A stretch of 64,000 nucleotides of DNA from Globomyces pollinis-pini (GCA_025399215.1 MU621125.1:1-64000), one strand, 5' to 3'. Counted from the stretch's first letter, positions 1 to 11,594 are shown. A program made the numbers and translations. The notes: generated by a model not told the origin, from the letters alone.

Positions 1-666
1 AACACTGGAGTTGTAAACAACTTGTTGTCCTGGTGTGGTAATTCAATAAGCTTTAAATTCGTTTGTCCAAACTCTTCCACTGTAAAATGAACAACAACTT
101 CCTCTTCTTCGGTTTCAGTTGATCTCGTCTAGATGTTAATGAGGTTTAATTACTTCTCCATCATATGTGCTATCATCTAAAGGAATTCCATCAGAATCGT
201 CTGCCGGTTCCTGCTCATCCAGTTCCCCAGTAGCTTGACCATCATCAGGGTTACAATTTTCTTTAATAAAAGCTAGTTCATATAATCGTTCTGATTTGAG
301 TATCCGTAGTTTGTTTAGTTTTTCTTGAATATGATCATGTTGTTCTGGAGAAGCATTCTTATACATTTCTTCTAATTCCAGAATACGTCCAGTAATTTCA
401 TCAATTGCTCCAGATATTGCTAGGATATGTTCTTCTGATCCTACCAAAACAACACGTTCCCCTTCCTTTGCTTCCACAAATGCTTGAATATCTTTTACTA
501 CTCTGATAATAATATGATGTAATTTAAATTTAGTTCGTAAATTACACCCATTTGCTTTTCTACAAACTACTACTTCATCTGTTGTATCAGGGATCCCGGA
601 ATTGTTGTATTGTGGATTAGCAGTTTCTTTGACTTCAACGCTTATACTTTGCTCATTGTTGGACAT
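1..666 (-). CDS. LtrA-like membrane protein, copy 1 (5' part only)
   Basis: Exons 666-154 and 128-1 are joined by a 25-nt intron (153-129). The gene runs off the left window edge. Exon 1 encodes a soluble N-terminal region of about 170 residues shared with the two paralogues at 20033 and 22664. Its core begins RTKFKLHHIIIRVVKDIQAF, followed by a charged helical stretch and an acidic DDxDGIPLDDSTYDGE tail. Exon 2 starts the linker that precedes the LtrA membrane domain in the complete copies. Identity to copy 2 is very high, so duplication is recent or homogenised. The LtrA call rests on the complete copies; the membrane part of this one lies outside the window. Function unknown. Confidence 0.8.
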
Positions 667-1011
667 ACAAAGTTATCACTCATGGTTCCATGGTTTTATG
701 AATTGGGGAAATTTTCCACGATATGATGGCTGTAATGCAAAATACAGGCTATGAACTTAAATTTACTGGTTTAATATGCTATATCTTTAACCAAGTACGT
801 CGTTCATTGCTGAAATAGCATGTGAAGTAGGAAATCATGCAGATTGAGGTAGTATTTATCAATTGGATGCTTTCTAGAGCGTGTTATCACGGAGTATGGC
901 GTTTAGTGTATCATGCAAATACAGTAAGATTGAGACCTTAGCTAAACGTATGATGTTTAGAAATGGAGACGCGCAGAAAGTTTAGTGTGAAATTAAGTCA
1001 AACAACTAGGT
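667..1011. other. Intergenic, 345 bp
   Basis: This gap separates the start of LtrA-like copy 1 from the end of the TspO-like gene; both lie on the minus strand. It must hold the promoter of copy 1. I see no convincing gene and no clear match to the block conserved upstream of copies 2 and 3. Confidence 0.5.
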
Positions 1012-1915
1012 TTATTCCACAAGTACAACAGTATTTTGCGAAGACAGCACAGGATTATATGATTTCCAGTTATTAAAAACGATGAGTTGAATGGTTTGAA
1101 GTAGCAATAAACTAGCAAATACAATGGCGGTAACACCAATTAAAAGCGATTGGCTGAACCAACTGACGGCAATAGCAGATAATGCCCAAGTTCCGACAAG
1201 AGATATCAAAGGTTCTTTGAAGAATTGGGATAAAGAAATTTCAAGAACAAATGCTAATAACAAACCAATCACAGCTAAAAATTTAATTGAAAACAGTATT
1301 ACCTTGAAAGAGGAATTCTTCTGTAGCACTCGTACCAATGGAATATAGGTTAACAATACTAGCAGCAGATAACCATGCTAGATACAAAGAAAATCCAAAA
1401 CGAACACAAAGATATTCAACCCAAGTACGATTTTTCAAAGTTTCATTCCTTTTGAAGTTGACAAAAATAATAAACATTGAAAATGCCATTGATGCCAAGA
1501 TAAGAAAGGCGATTGTTTTTTGAACATTGAGCCAAGCGAAAATCCAAGCAATATTGAAGGATAGATTGATGATAAACCAAAGATTAATCTGATTGTTGAT
1601 GACTCCATTATCGTATGTAGATGGTAACAATTGATAGATTGTGAAAGCTAATAATCCAAGGTAAATCAAACCCCAAATTGAGAATGCATAAGCTGCTGGA
1701 GTGATCCAAGTTCGATTCGCATTACTGATACTTCCAATAGTATTCCCACCCACCTATTAAATAAAATTACATGATATAATATAATTTACGGAAGCAAAAC
1801 GATTAGCGACCATTGTTCCAATGAAAAACAACAATGTTAGTACACGAACAGCAATCACTTTTGGTCTTGAATTCAAATGCAATACCGTTAAATCTGAGTT
1901 TATGAATTTGAACAT
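1012..1915 (-). CDS. TspO/MBR-like (tryptophan-rich sensory) membrane protein
   Basis: Exons 1915-1790, 1753-1303 and 1274-1012 (introns 36 and 28 nt) give about 279 residues. The protein is almost wholly hydrophobic with seven or so membrane segments. It carries the family signature WITPAAYAFSIWGLIYLG near residue 60, followed by many Trp residues. This matches the longer TspO-related proteins of bacteria and fungi rather than the short mitochondrial TSPO. TspO proteins bind tetrapyrroles or lipids; a precise role cannot be read here. The ATG at 1915 is the first in frame before the first membrane segment; upstream in-frame codons lack an ATG, so a further 5' exon is possible. Confidence 0.75.
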
Positions 1916-2198
1916 TAAAGAAAAGAAATTAGACGAAGATTGAAATAAGTTTATGATTTTTCCGATGATCAATTGAATCGAATTCCTTGAAACAGACAGC
2001 TGGTTCCAGGTATTGGATATAGATTGCTCCTAAGAATAGAGTACAGATATAAATCCAGCATGAATGTATAACTAAGAATAGCACAGGTTGTTTGATTGCA
2101 CAGTAAAGTAAATTCCTGTCAATATTTTACAATTCGTCGTTTTGCCACAGACCCAAATTCAAAACTCAACAATCAAATATTTACCAATTACTCGTAAA

Positions 2199-3104
2199 AT
2201 GCTTCCCCATAATGCAATTCGATTATTAGTATTAGCATTGTTGCTTTTTCCGGTTTTAATGTACCAATTATTGAAATCTTGGACTTCATTATACCCTTAC
2301 TTTATATGGTGGATTTCTTATATATTGACAGTAATCAATTATACTCTCTGTCTTAATACCAATCCGGGTTTTATTAACAATCCATCATCACTGTCTTCAA
2401 ACCCTTCACCTTTCACAAAAGATTTTCATGAATCCAATTATTGCAGGTTTTGTGATGCAGATAAACCAAAACGGTATAAATGTTGGTTACATACTTATAA
2501 GTAGAGCACATCATTGTAAACGTTGTAAAACTTGTATTGAAAGGATGGATCATCACTGTACTTGGATAGATGGTTGTGTAGGTTATCATAACCAAGGTCA
2601 TTTTGTTAGACTGTTGATGGCCGGTTCGATACTTTGCTTGTATTCTCTTGGACTACTAGTTGTTTATCTCTACTATGCAATCACTCAGAGTAATGGTCAG
2701 AACACTGAGAATGATTTTCCAGTAATGTAATCTTTGATTCATGTTGTTAGATATTCATTTGGGGATTACTTTTTATTGTCTTGATTCCAGTCACATCCAT
2801 TGTAGTATTTTTGACTAAAAATCAACTGTTCTTGATGATTAGAAATTCAACGACAATTGAAAATCTGGAGCAATTAGAGGACCAAGAAATGGGATTGGAT
2901 GTATCGAATCCATATGATATTGGTTGGCTAGGAAATACAAAACAAATTCTTGGTGACATTATCTTTCTATGGTGGTTACCACAACCTATGCCGGATTTGG
3001 GATCTATGAAATACAGAAAATTATCAGTTGATCATTCATCTGAAGGTGGAACACCTTATTCTGCAACTACATTTGTTAGTCATGAGCCGCCTCATGATTT
3101 GTAA
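2199..3104 (+). CDS. DHHC-type protein S-palmitoyltransferase
   Basis: Exons 2199-2473, 2505-2721 and 2751-3104 (introns 31 and 29 nt) encode 281 residues. Two N-terminal membrane segments are followed by the cysteine-rich domain (CRFC, then AHHCKRCKTC) with the catalytic MDHHCTW motif. Two more membrane segments follow, then the TTxE motif (TTIENLE) and the NPYDIGW motif, all in the usual order. These enzymes transfer palmitate to cysteines of membrane-associated proteins, typically in the ER or Golgi. The layout resembles Pfa4/ZDHHC6-type enzymes, but the subfamily is inferred. The gene is divergent from the TspO-like gene with about 280 bp between them. Confidence 0.9.
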
Positions 3105-3357
3105 TGAAGTCACTCTAACTTAATTGCGGCAATTGAATTTAGATCAACTGAATCACTAGTTGGTTTTAAAATTCATCAATTAATACCAACTAATTCCAGG
3201 TTGAATCTATAGATTGTAAAATAAATACCCAATTACAACATGAAAGGTAGATTGAAGTTAAGAGACCATTGTTATCTTACTGATACACTTGGAGTTTAAA
3301 AAGTATTATTTATATTGATGAATTTTAAATTAAGCTCAGAAAATTGTATACTTTTTT

Positions 3358-4088
3358 ATGTCAACCAAGAAGCCGTTAAGCATTCCTTTATCGTTAGTAA
3401 GATCCATTTTCTGATAGCATAGTCAATCGAACGATTTTATTGTAAAGAAGTTTTGAAGGGAATACTGCATTCCATTGTTTTTCACCGTACGGTATCAGCT
3501 ACGGTCCCTCAAGAGAATGTGATCAGTTCATTGGACATAGTATCAGTCAAGTTGTCTGATCCAATGGTATTATTAGTTTTCAAGTTCATATTAGATCGAT
3601 CAACATATTGAAGAGAAGGTAGTTGAAATATTGTCACAAGTCGATTTATCTGCTACAAAACAAATGCAGGTCAGTTGGTGTTTACGTTAAATAATCAGGT
3701 AATTAGTGATACGATACTCATTTCAAATCCAGGTTGCAGTTCATTTTTATGAAAAGAAACACAAAAAGTCTTGGTTTTCGACAGTAACATCAAAAGAAGA
3801 TGATTCCAGGTGGGAAGAATGGATAATAACAATCCATTTGTCCAGGTTAGTAATTCAATTGTTTATAGTAGAGCAACTACTGAGAAGGAACAGATTATGG
3901 CTAAAGCTAATTTGATACAATCATTGCAAACATTGTTGATGACTATATCATTAGAATCAGGGGTTAAACGAGATCATATTCCACCTATACTAAATAGCGA
4001 ACCATTTCCATTTGATATTACATTACACAATGGTAATGAGAGTAGTTGGGGTAGATTACTTACCAACTTTATTCCTAATTCGAATTGA
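3358..4088 (+). CDS. ATG101: Autophagy protein Atg101
   Basis: Five exons (3358-3396, 3423-3566, 3595-3669, 3733-3845, 3869-4088) encode 196 residues. The HORMA-fold partner of Atg13 in the Atg1 kinase complex is recognised from three blocks: VLKGILHSIVFHRT near the N-terminus, VAVHFYEKKHKKSWF in the middle (its SWF matches the WF-finger region) and DHIPPILNSEPFPFDI near the C-terminus. Intron 4 (3846-3868) is only 23 nt. Intron 3 (3670-3732) is 63 nt and consists of two complete intron-like units placed end to end (29 + 34 nt). Splicing is inferred from frame and family similarity. ATG101 occurs in chytrids, fission yeast and most eukaryotes but not in budding yeast. Confidence 0.85.
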
Positions 4089-4349
4089 AACAATCAATAT
4101 AATTTAAGAAACATGAATGGTTTTCAAGTGACACGTACACAACCCATTCCCATTCTTTACATTCAAACCTTTTCTTATATATTATACTGCTTTGTACATC
4201 AAACAGTCAAAGAATGACGATCAAAGAAATGCGGCATTCTCTTTGCCATATCTGTGAAACTGAATGCCCTTTTGTGGCTCAATCAGTTTGAGAATTATAG
4301 CATTCTACCCAGCCCTGTTTTGTTTGAATTCTTTACCTTTTTATTGGAC

Positions 4350-6906
4350 ATGAGTCAAAGGAATTCTTACCAACAGAACTTACCTAATATCCCTAGTACA
4401 AAGTTAGACATGGATCCTTCTTACTCTAATGGTGTCTTCATCGGTTATGCCCAAAATAGTACCGCTCCAATGAATCCAAATCAAAGACCTCCAGTTCACG
4501 CTAAACCTCAGACTTTCAACACTGGAAATCAGTATAATCAAGCTAGACCTGGCTTCAATAACCCTCCCGCTCCCCATGTGCTGCCCCCAAGACCAATTCA
4601 ATTCAACCAAGCTCCTCCAAATCCTGAATTTTTTAACCAAAATCAGCGTACCTCACCTGGTTCTCCTAATAGGCAATCACCTCAATTATCTTATCAACAA
4701 TTCGCAAGCCCTCGCATGAATAGTCCTCCGCCAAACCCAGCTCCAAATCCTCCACGTTTAGATACGTCCGACAGACCTCCTGTTGAAGATGACGATGATG
4801 ATACTCCTTTACAGCAGTTACCGGCATCTTTTATTAAAATGAAAATGAATTCTACTAGTCCCACAGTTCATCCAATTTATCAACCTTCATATATTTATCC
4901 ACAGGCTTCTGCCCCAGGTTCTCCAGCGGTATCACCAGCTGCTACTCCTCAAAGTAATCCTCCTCCTTCATCTTCAAACAATGCGTCCAAGGGTCTCTAT
5001 CGTGCCAACTCTATTAATGTACAAGCTGCTCCGTTACCACCACAGTTGAATACATATCCTCCACAAAGCCCTGTTTCCCCAACTTTAAAATCCCCAGCAT
5101 TGTCTTTTGAAGCTGTGGAAAGGTTAGATACTGCACCAATTAATGATGGACGAAATGTGAATCGTAATTCGTACCAAAGTAACGGATATCCCCAAAATCC
5201 CTATGCGAATGCAAATAAACAACAAAATGTTCCACAACAACAATATCAAAATGTTCCACAACAACAATATCAAAATGTGCCTCAACAACAATATCAGAAT
5301 GTGCCTCAACAACAGTATCAAAATGTTCCACAACAGCAATATAAAAATGTGCCGCAACAGCAATATCCACCACAAGCAGCTCCATATCAAAGACCACCAC
5401 AGGGATACCCAAATCAACAGTATTTACCTCCACAAGGACATAATAATCAACAGCAATTGCCACCACAAGGCTATGCTAATCAGTTTAGACCCCCAGCTGG
5501 ACAACAACCACCGATGGTCAGACCTCCCCAAACTTATCAAAACCAAGGGTCTCCAATAATGTCTGGAGCTAATACTCCACAGGCTCAAAATGCTCAAAGA
5601 AATGAACAGCCCTCCCAACAGCATCCATCACCAAATCAATTACTCTCTCCAGATGATGCAGAAGATAAACTTTTAGTGAGACCTACTTTTAAGACCATAT
5701 CACGAAAGAGTCGTTATCCTGAAAACCAACCTCAGAAGATAGTTCCTGTGGAAGAAACGATTAGTCAGTTACGCCAAAAAGCCCAAGCAACTAAAGACCA
5801 AAAAGATCAATTTGAATTGGCCAAATTATGTATTACTACAGGCGGATCAGTATAGATTGTTTTCTAATCCATAGTATTCTGATGAAGGATTTTCTCTACT
5901 GAAAAAGCTTGCAACTTCTGGTTACCCTGAAGCCAATTACTTTTTGGGACAAGCTTATGCAGATGATGGTAAAGATTCGAACGCATATAGTCAGTTTGTT
6001 ATTGCAGCCAAGAAAGGATTCGCACCAGCTTGTTTTGCCATTGGTTCTTGTTCAGAAGTTGGTCGTGGTTGCAAGAAAAACATCCGTTTGGCAACTGACA
6101 TGTATTTAAAAGCTGCCACAGCAGGTAATTTGGATGCGATGTATCGTTTGGGACAAGCAGAAATGAGAGGTGAATTAGGTTTACATCCCGATATCGTTAA
6201 AGCTACCAAATGGTTCAAACGTGCAGCTGCAGGTAGATGGAATTGTATTATTAACCTGCTTAGTACCTGACAAAGAGCATCCTGAACCATTGTTTGAATT
6301 GGCAAAGATTTATGAAACTGGTGTTCCTCCGTATGTTAGTGCTGATCCTGCTTATGCACGAGGTGTATTAAAGGAAGCCTCTGATTTGGGATATCCACCT
6401 GCAATGTACAAGCTCGGCTATTGCCATGAACATGGATTGTTAGGAGTTACTCCAAATGCTGTAAGAGTAATGTTACTAATTATTTCTAGGAAGAAAGTAT
6501 TCGATTATATACACTTGCTGTCCAATCCGGAAATGCTGATGCACAACTTGGTATGGCTGGATGGCACATGACTGGAGCAGACAAGTTACTGTCGAAAAAC
6601 GAACAATTAGCATTTGATTTTGCTCAAAAGTCTGCACAACAGAATTTGGCTAGGGCTCAATATACTTTGGGTATGTTGATGTATGTTAATTAGTCTAGCA
6701 TACTTTTATGAAACTGGAATTGGTTGCCAACGAAATTTGGATGAAGCTCTAAAGTACTACAAACTTGCTGCTGCACAAGGTATAAATTAGGTGTATTTAA
6801 CTATCAAGGTGAGGCCCGAGCTCGTGAACGGTTAACAAGGGGGGATCTTAAAGATAACGAACCAGTAAAACCTGCTAAAAAGAAGGGTTGGTTTTCAAGA
6901 AAGTAA
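4350..6906 (+). CDS. Skt5/Chs4-like chitin synthase regulator with Sel1 repeats
   Basis: Six exons (4350-5849, 5875-6232, 6264-6460, 6490-6670, 6699-6779, 6809-6906) encode 804 residues. Residues 1-460 are a Pro/Gln/Asn-rich, probably disordered region with a 24-bp in-frame repeat. From about residue 475 (ISQLRQKAQATKDQKDQFEL) a chain of Sel1/TPR-like repeats runs to about residue 770, in the order typical of fungal Skt5/Chs4 (YPEANYFLGQAYADDG, AMYKLGYCHEHGLLG, YFYETGIGCQRNLDEA). This family activates and localises chitin synthase III at the cell cortex. The C-terminus is basic (KKKGWFSRK) and has no CaaX prenylation box, unlike yeast Chs4. Introns are 25-31 nt. Confidence 0.82.
5224..5370 (+). 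repeat. In-frame 24-bp minisatellite
   Basis: About six near-identical 24-bp units encode an 8-residue repeat (NVPQQQYQ) inside the disordered region of the Skt5/Chs4-like protein. Variation lies mostly at third codon positions (cca/cct, caa/cag). Copy number is likely to vary between strains. Confidence 0.92.
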
Positions 6907-6958
6907 CTAGATTATACTATATCTTAATATACATTCTTTTTATGTATCATGAAATGAA

Positions 6959-8452
6959 CTATACTGGTGCCATTTTTGAAAGTAAACTCTGTAGTTGTGC
7001 TTGGCCATACACGTTCCTTGGGATTGGATAAATTAAACCTAGGATCAAAAATTAATTGTAGAATACCCTTTGCTCCTAATTGATCACCATAATTCTATCA
7101 TGAGTATTAAATGAATGTATACCGTTTTATCAGCCAATCGTTTCAATCCCTTTCCAATTCGAAGTGATGGATCACGAACGGTAGGAACCCCAAACACATG
7201 ATCATATGGAAATGATTTAAGTTTTGGAGAACCATTAGAAACAGTCCCACCAATCCGATCTTCTGTAATCTTTTTCACAATCGTTGGATCTTCCAATGGA
7301 CCCAAAACCGGCACAATATGTTTTTGTAAATCCAAATCATCCAATAATCGTGATGGATATCCAGCAGGTGGTAATACCGTCTTATCTTTCTTGATAATCT
7401 TTGGTACGGTATGATGAACATTACCAATCAAATCTGCAACATTTATATCTGGAGTTTCCAATTTAATACCAAACGTGAAATCAGATGGTAAATGTGCTCT
7501 TGTTTTTTTTAACCTATCCAATAAAATGAATTAAAAATAATGAAAGATTACGGATCAAAAACATGCCCAATTTCATTTTGATGTCGATCATGAAATTCCG
7601 ATAATTTAGCATCAATAATAGGTTGTTCAATAGCACTACCATTAATATTATATATTACGGTCCACGATGTTCAGTCCAATAAATTGCCTTTTTGACACGT
7701 TCACCATCATTAAACAATCTTCGTTTTTCAACTGTTTCTCGATATTCTTTTGGTTTCCAATCTACTCCATAATGATGTTTTTGTTCACCAGGTTTAAATG
7801 ATCCATGTGATAATACATATTGTCGTATAATCTTTGGATCTTCTGGCATTGGTTTTTTTGGATACATGATTTTACCAACACTTTCATCTAATTGTTTAAA
7901 AACCGAATTTTTACCAAATAAAGTCACTTTTCCAAATCGAAAGTTGGTTTCTTTGGTAAAGGTGGGTAAGACGACATCACTACCACTTGATTTACCCAAT
8001 GCTTGATGTTCTCGACGATGATAATGTTGTTCACGTATCTTATCATGTTCCTAAATTTTTATAAAAATTTGTTCCATTACCACTATCAAATGATTTAATT
8101 CTTTTGGAGAAACAACATCAGCAGCAGAACCATTTGTTTTGATTAGTATTCCATGAGTTAATTGATTGATGGAAGATAATTCCAATTCTTCAATTGGTTT
8201 TAATTTATTATGATTTAAAGATTCGGTCAATGTACGATGCGTGTACTAATTCGTCAAATCAAATGATATCTTACTGGTTTATTGTAATCCCAATCAAAAC
8301 AAGCTTTCGCAGATATTTTTTTATCCAATTTACAATATGTACCTGCCTAATTTATAATGAGGTTGACGAATGGTTACTGCTAATAATGATGGATTTGGAT
8401 CTGGTTTTGCTCCCAATTTCCTACGAGATCTATGGATTGGTGGTGCCATCAT
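6959..8452 (-). CDS. EFHB: EFHB/CFAP21-like ciliary microtubule protein, no EF-hands seen
   Basis: Eight exons (8452-8378, 8346-8275, 8245-8081, 8050-7659, 7635-7552, 7513-7123, 7094-7067, 7038-6959) encode 428 residues. Family landmarks occur in order: an HG...ADVV segment, REHQALGKSSGSD, a repeated FxFG motif (NFRFGKV, SDFTFGIK), NEIGHVFDPLKK and FGVPTVRDPS near the C-terminus, then DKTNYGDQ. In animals EFHB is a microtubule inner protein of axonemal doublets and carries EF-hands between the last FxFG motifs. Here that interval is short and has no calcium-binding loop. Intron 4 (7658-7636) is 23 nt. The gene converges on the Skt5-like gene with 52 bp between stops. Assignment is from remembered family pattern. 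Confidence 0.68.
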
Positions 8453-8639
8453 TTTAAACGTAAAAATCAGAAGAATTGTGACATCATTCGTTTTTTTTTA
8501 AATGTTTTTGAATGAAATCATCCTTTGTTGAATTAATTTAGCATTTTTTTTTAATTCAAATTTTAATGATAAATATCGATGGTGATGAAAATGTTGACAA
8601 AGTGTGGACACGAAACATGTACATACACGGTATGGATAA

Positions 8640-8752
8640 AAGATGAGATAATTAGGTGCGTGTACATGTGAATCCAGATCCTGGACAATTATGTCAAACA
8701 ACTGTGTAGCGAGAAGGAAGATGCAGTTGGATGATTTTGGTTGTGTACACTA
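8640..8752 (+). pseudogene. Decayed inverted fragment of CCDC112 (last intron end plus last exon)
   Basis: On the plus strand this stretch matches the minus-strand end of CCDC112 intron 6 and exon 7 (about 9255-9140). Shared blocks include attagg-gtgtacatgtgaat, gatcctg, acgagaa/gcgagaa and a final gtgtac. Identity looks like roughly 70-75% over 110 bp, with substitutions, small indels, a premature stop and a frameshift. It is oriented opposite to the intact gene and lies about 350 bp beyond its 3' end. The rest of 8453-9096 shows no gene I can support. Confidence 0.7.
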
Positions 8753-9096
8753 AATAGGTCCGAAAAAAAGTTCACGAAAAAACTACAACTTAAGCTGCAT
8801 CTGACCACCTGGAACACTACAGCTTCCTACAGTATATTCGATACTTCACATAGTACAACATCTTCACCATCCCAAATTCAAAGATTTGGTCGAGTGATTT
8901 TTTTATAATCGATTCTTTAGGATTGCCATAGGTTTGGCATAGGATTCAGTTACGGACTCTGGTTTTTGTTTTTGTTTACTAGGAACCGTATTAAATTGAA
9001 AAAATATTTAGTCAATATTTGCTCCTCTACGAACAAAAACACATGACTTCAAACTTTATAGTTGAATCTGTTTATAAAATAGTTTATTGTAATGTT

Positions 9097-10541
9097 CTAC
9101 AATCCTTGTCTCCATGTAGGTACAGTGCGTGATTGGATATGGTATTGTACAACTGGTACACATTCAGACTCATCCAACTCCATCTTCTTTCTCGTTACAA
9201 AAGTTGGTTGAAATAGTCGTTCAGGATCTCGATTCACATGTACACGTACCTAATCATTATCATATCATCCCCTACGTTTTCCTTTAATTTATTCAACCTT
9301 GTCTGTTTATCGATTTCTTTTTGTATCAATTCGGATTGTTTCGATTTGCGTTTTTGAATCCATTGTTGATCTTGTAACTGTAATTGTGAGATTGATTTAG
9401 TAATCAATGGTTTCGGTTTTGTAGGTACTTGTAGTGTTGGTTTATCCGGTTTTTTAACATCTATGGATTTATTTTGATTCTGTATCGTTTGATTTCGTTG
9501 CTTGATATCAATATAAGTTAAAATACCAATATTCTTTTTCTGTTTAATTGTTGTTCCAGTTCCAATTGTTTCCGTTTTTGTAATTCTTCCATCTCTTTCT
9601 TTTCCTTTTGATTTTTCTAAAGAAGAGCATAAAAAGGTTTAGATGATGATACCTTCCATAAAAGAATCTCGAATTTTTTCAATTCTCTAGTTTTATCATC
9701 AACCATTGGCTTCTTTTTAGCTTCAATGGATTCAATCGCGTTCAGTTCAGATTGAATTTGTGCATGATTGAAATTTTGTTTGGTTTCTTTCCATTTCTTG
9801 ATTGCAAGCTTATTTAATTCAAGCTTTTTCGTGTAAATTTGAAACCATCGATAATGATCTTTAACCATTTGATATGTGATGCCTGGTAATCGACTACAGA
9901 TTCGAAATAGCTTTTCGAGATCATTCTATTTCAAATGTTTAGTAATACCATCCAAATTACATGATACTGAAGAGTGTACTTGATAAATGTTGCGTGATTG
10001 GTTGGATCCCAACCTCCTTCATGACCATACTTTGATGCAAACTCTTGGAATGCAATCACATCTGGTAATAATCCTGAAGTTTGATTGATAACGTTTGAAT
10101 TTTTTTGAAATAAAATGGGTCTTGCTAAATTTTGATCACCATTAGTTAGTCTCTCCTGCAATGATTTCAATTCTTGTGAAATTGATTTATCATAATCAAA
10201 TAATTCTTGCAATTCTTGTTTTTGTATGGTTTTAAATATCATGATTTCGCTCTCTACAAATTCCATCAAAGATTTTAAAGTTGAAATATCTAAATAATTT
10301 AATATTTGACGTGTAGGAAATACATTGTAATCCCGACTGTGGATTATTAATGAGGTTTTGAATATCTCCAACACCAGCCTGTATACGATGCAACCTCTTA
10401 TTTAAAGTGAAATCCGATTTATCTAAATAGTTTAGGGAATTAAGTTTTGAATCTACCTTCTTGAATGTCGCGTAACACTTCAATATCAATGTAACCTTGA
10501 TTATATAGTTTTTGGAAACAAGAGAATCTTTCACGTTCCAT
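9097..10541 (-). CDS. CCDC112: CCDC112-like coiled-coil (centriolar/ciliary) protein
   Basis: Seven exons (10541-10457, 10422-10324, 10289-9961, 9925-9653, 9616-9527, 9500-9276, 9249-9097) encode 417 residues. Long charged helices dominate. Three blocks identify the family: IAFQEFASKYGHEGGWDP in the middle, a following DHYRWFQIYTKKLELNKLAI helix, and the very C-terminal PTWRQGL. CCDC112 is a centriolar-satellite protein linked to ciliogenesis in animals; a role at the zoospore basal body is inferred. All introns are 26-36 nt. Decayed copies of parts of this gene lie on the opposite strand on one and perhaps both sides. Confidence 0.75.
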
Positions 10542-10589
10542 ACTCTTAATCCTAAGTTTAAGAATTTATGGTGAATTACTTTGCATTTA

Positions 10590-10760
10590 GTATCTGTGGA
10601 TCATGATCTTGTCCAGACATTCTTGTTTATCAAACGAAAAAAATTGAAAAGAAAATGTCGCTACCCAGATTCGAAACACCCATCTTCGATTGTTACAGTA
10701 TCTGTAATGATTTTGGTGGGGATGGTAGTTTGGATTCACTCATCAAACCATCACTTAGTC
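10590..10760 (+). pseudogene. Possible decayed copy of CCDC112 exon 3
   Basis: Plus-strand sequence here can be aligned, with gaps, to CCDC112 exon 3 read on the minus strand. The best parts are a GATCA...TTT.TCAAA..AAAAAATT block and a GATGG.AG.TTGGATTC....AATCA-like block. Similarity is much weaker than at 8640. A 36-codon open frame (ATG at 10650) crosses it but resembles no family. The remainder of 10542-11161 shows nothing I can support. Confidence 0.3.
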
Positions 10761-11161
10761 CTCAGTGAATAAATAATCGTGCTTAATTTTCAATTATTCA
10801 TAAAGTTTGGAAAAAATTATTGAAATGATTCATTTCAATAATTCTACTTCATTTCAAATAAAGTCTTACTGAGGAATTCAATCTATAGAAGAATGTAATC
10901 AACTTGGAATAGTGCTTGACATTCTAAGGGACAACATAATTTTCTTATCACTTAGTGACACGGAACTGAGTTGCCAAGAATTGAGAGTAACAAATTACAA
11001 TTTTTTATAACAAATACATACCTAAATGAAAGTGATAGTGAGTGTTGCATAAATATAATGCAGATCTAAAAAGTATTGAGTAAATTAGGAGAGAAGTCGG
11101 GTAGAGCTATATATATATAGTGGTCGAAATAGTTAGGTATAGGAATTATTTATTTACAGTA

Positions 11162-11428
11162 TTAAAACAATTTTTTATGAGAAGAATGATGAGAATTTGG
11201 TTTGTTTTTGAATGGAGACAGCATAAAGAGAGGAGCATCTGATTGGAGCGTAGTCGCCAAGAAGAGAGGAGAAGGAGGGTTTACAGAGGAAGTATAAGAC
11301 AGAGCAGGGGAGACATTAAAGTCGACAGATATTGAAGAAGAGTAACAAGTAGTACTGCAATATAAGCTACCTTGCTGAGAACGTTTTGAGCAACCAGCAA
11401 TACACCAATCGAGATCTACTTGTGACAT
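11162..11428 (-). CDS. Ecl1-like small zinc-binding protein
   Basis: A single open frame of 88 residues from ATG 11428. The N-terminus DLDWCIAGCSKRSQ followed by GSLYCSTTC resembles the fungal Ecl1 (life-span regulatory factor) cysteine domain, where paired cysteines bind zinc. The remainder is Ser/Pro-rich and low in complexity. Ecl1 proteins extend chronological life span and respond to starvation in fission yeast. The first spacing is C-x3-C rather than C-x2-C, which lowers confidence. An in-frame ATG at 11518 would add 30 residues. Confidence 0.5.
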   Translation of the reverse strand: MSQVDLDWCIAGCSKRSQQGSLYCSTTCYSSSISVDFNVSPALSYTSSVNPPSPLFLATTLQSDAPLFMLSPFKNKPNSHHSSHKKLF

Positions 11429-11594
11429 TTGAAGAATTGAATATTTTATGGTGGGAGTTGTGGTTTTTATAGAAGAGAAACGTTCAGGCTTGACCCCATG
11501 TGTGAGATAACCCATCACGTGTATGATTGAAATTTAATGATACAATGAAAACACAAGGAAATTGTAATGAAAATAGAATGGATTTGTTACTTAA

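Noticed and set aside
5224..5370. CRISPR-like regular repeats
   Set aside because: Units are contiguous without unique spacers and lie inside a eukaryotic coding exon.
5124..5559. Long open frames in several frames over the 24-bp repeats
   Set aside because: A stop-free repeat opens all frames. Only the Skt5-like frame continues into recognised Sel1 repeats.
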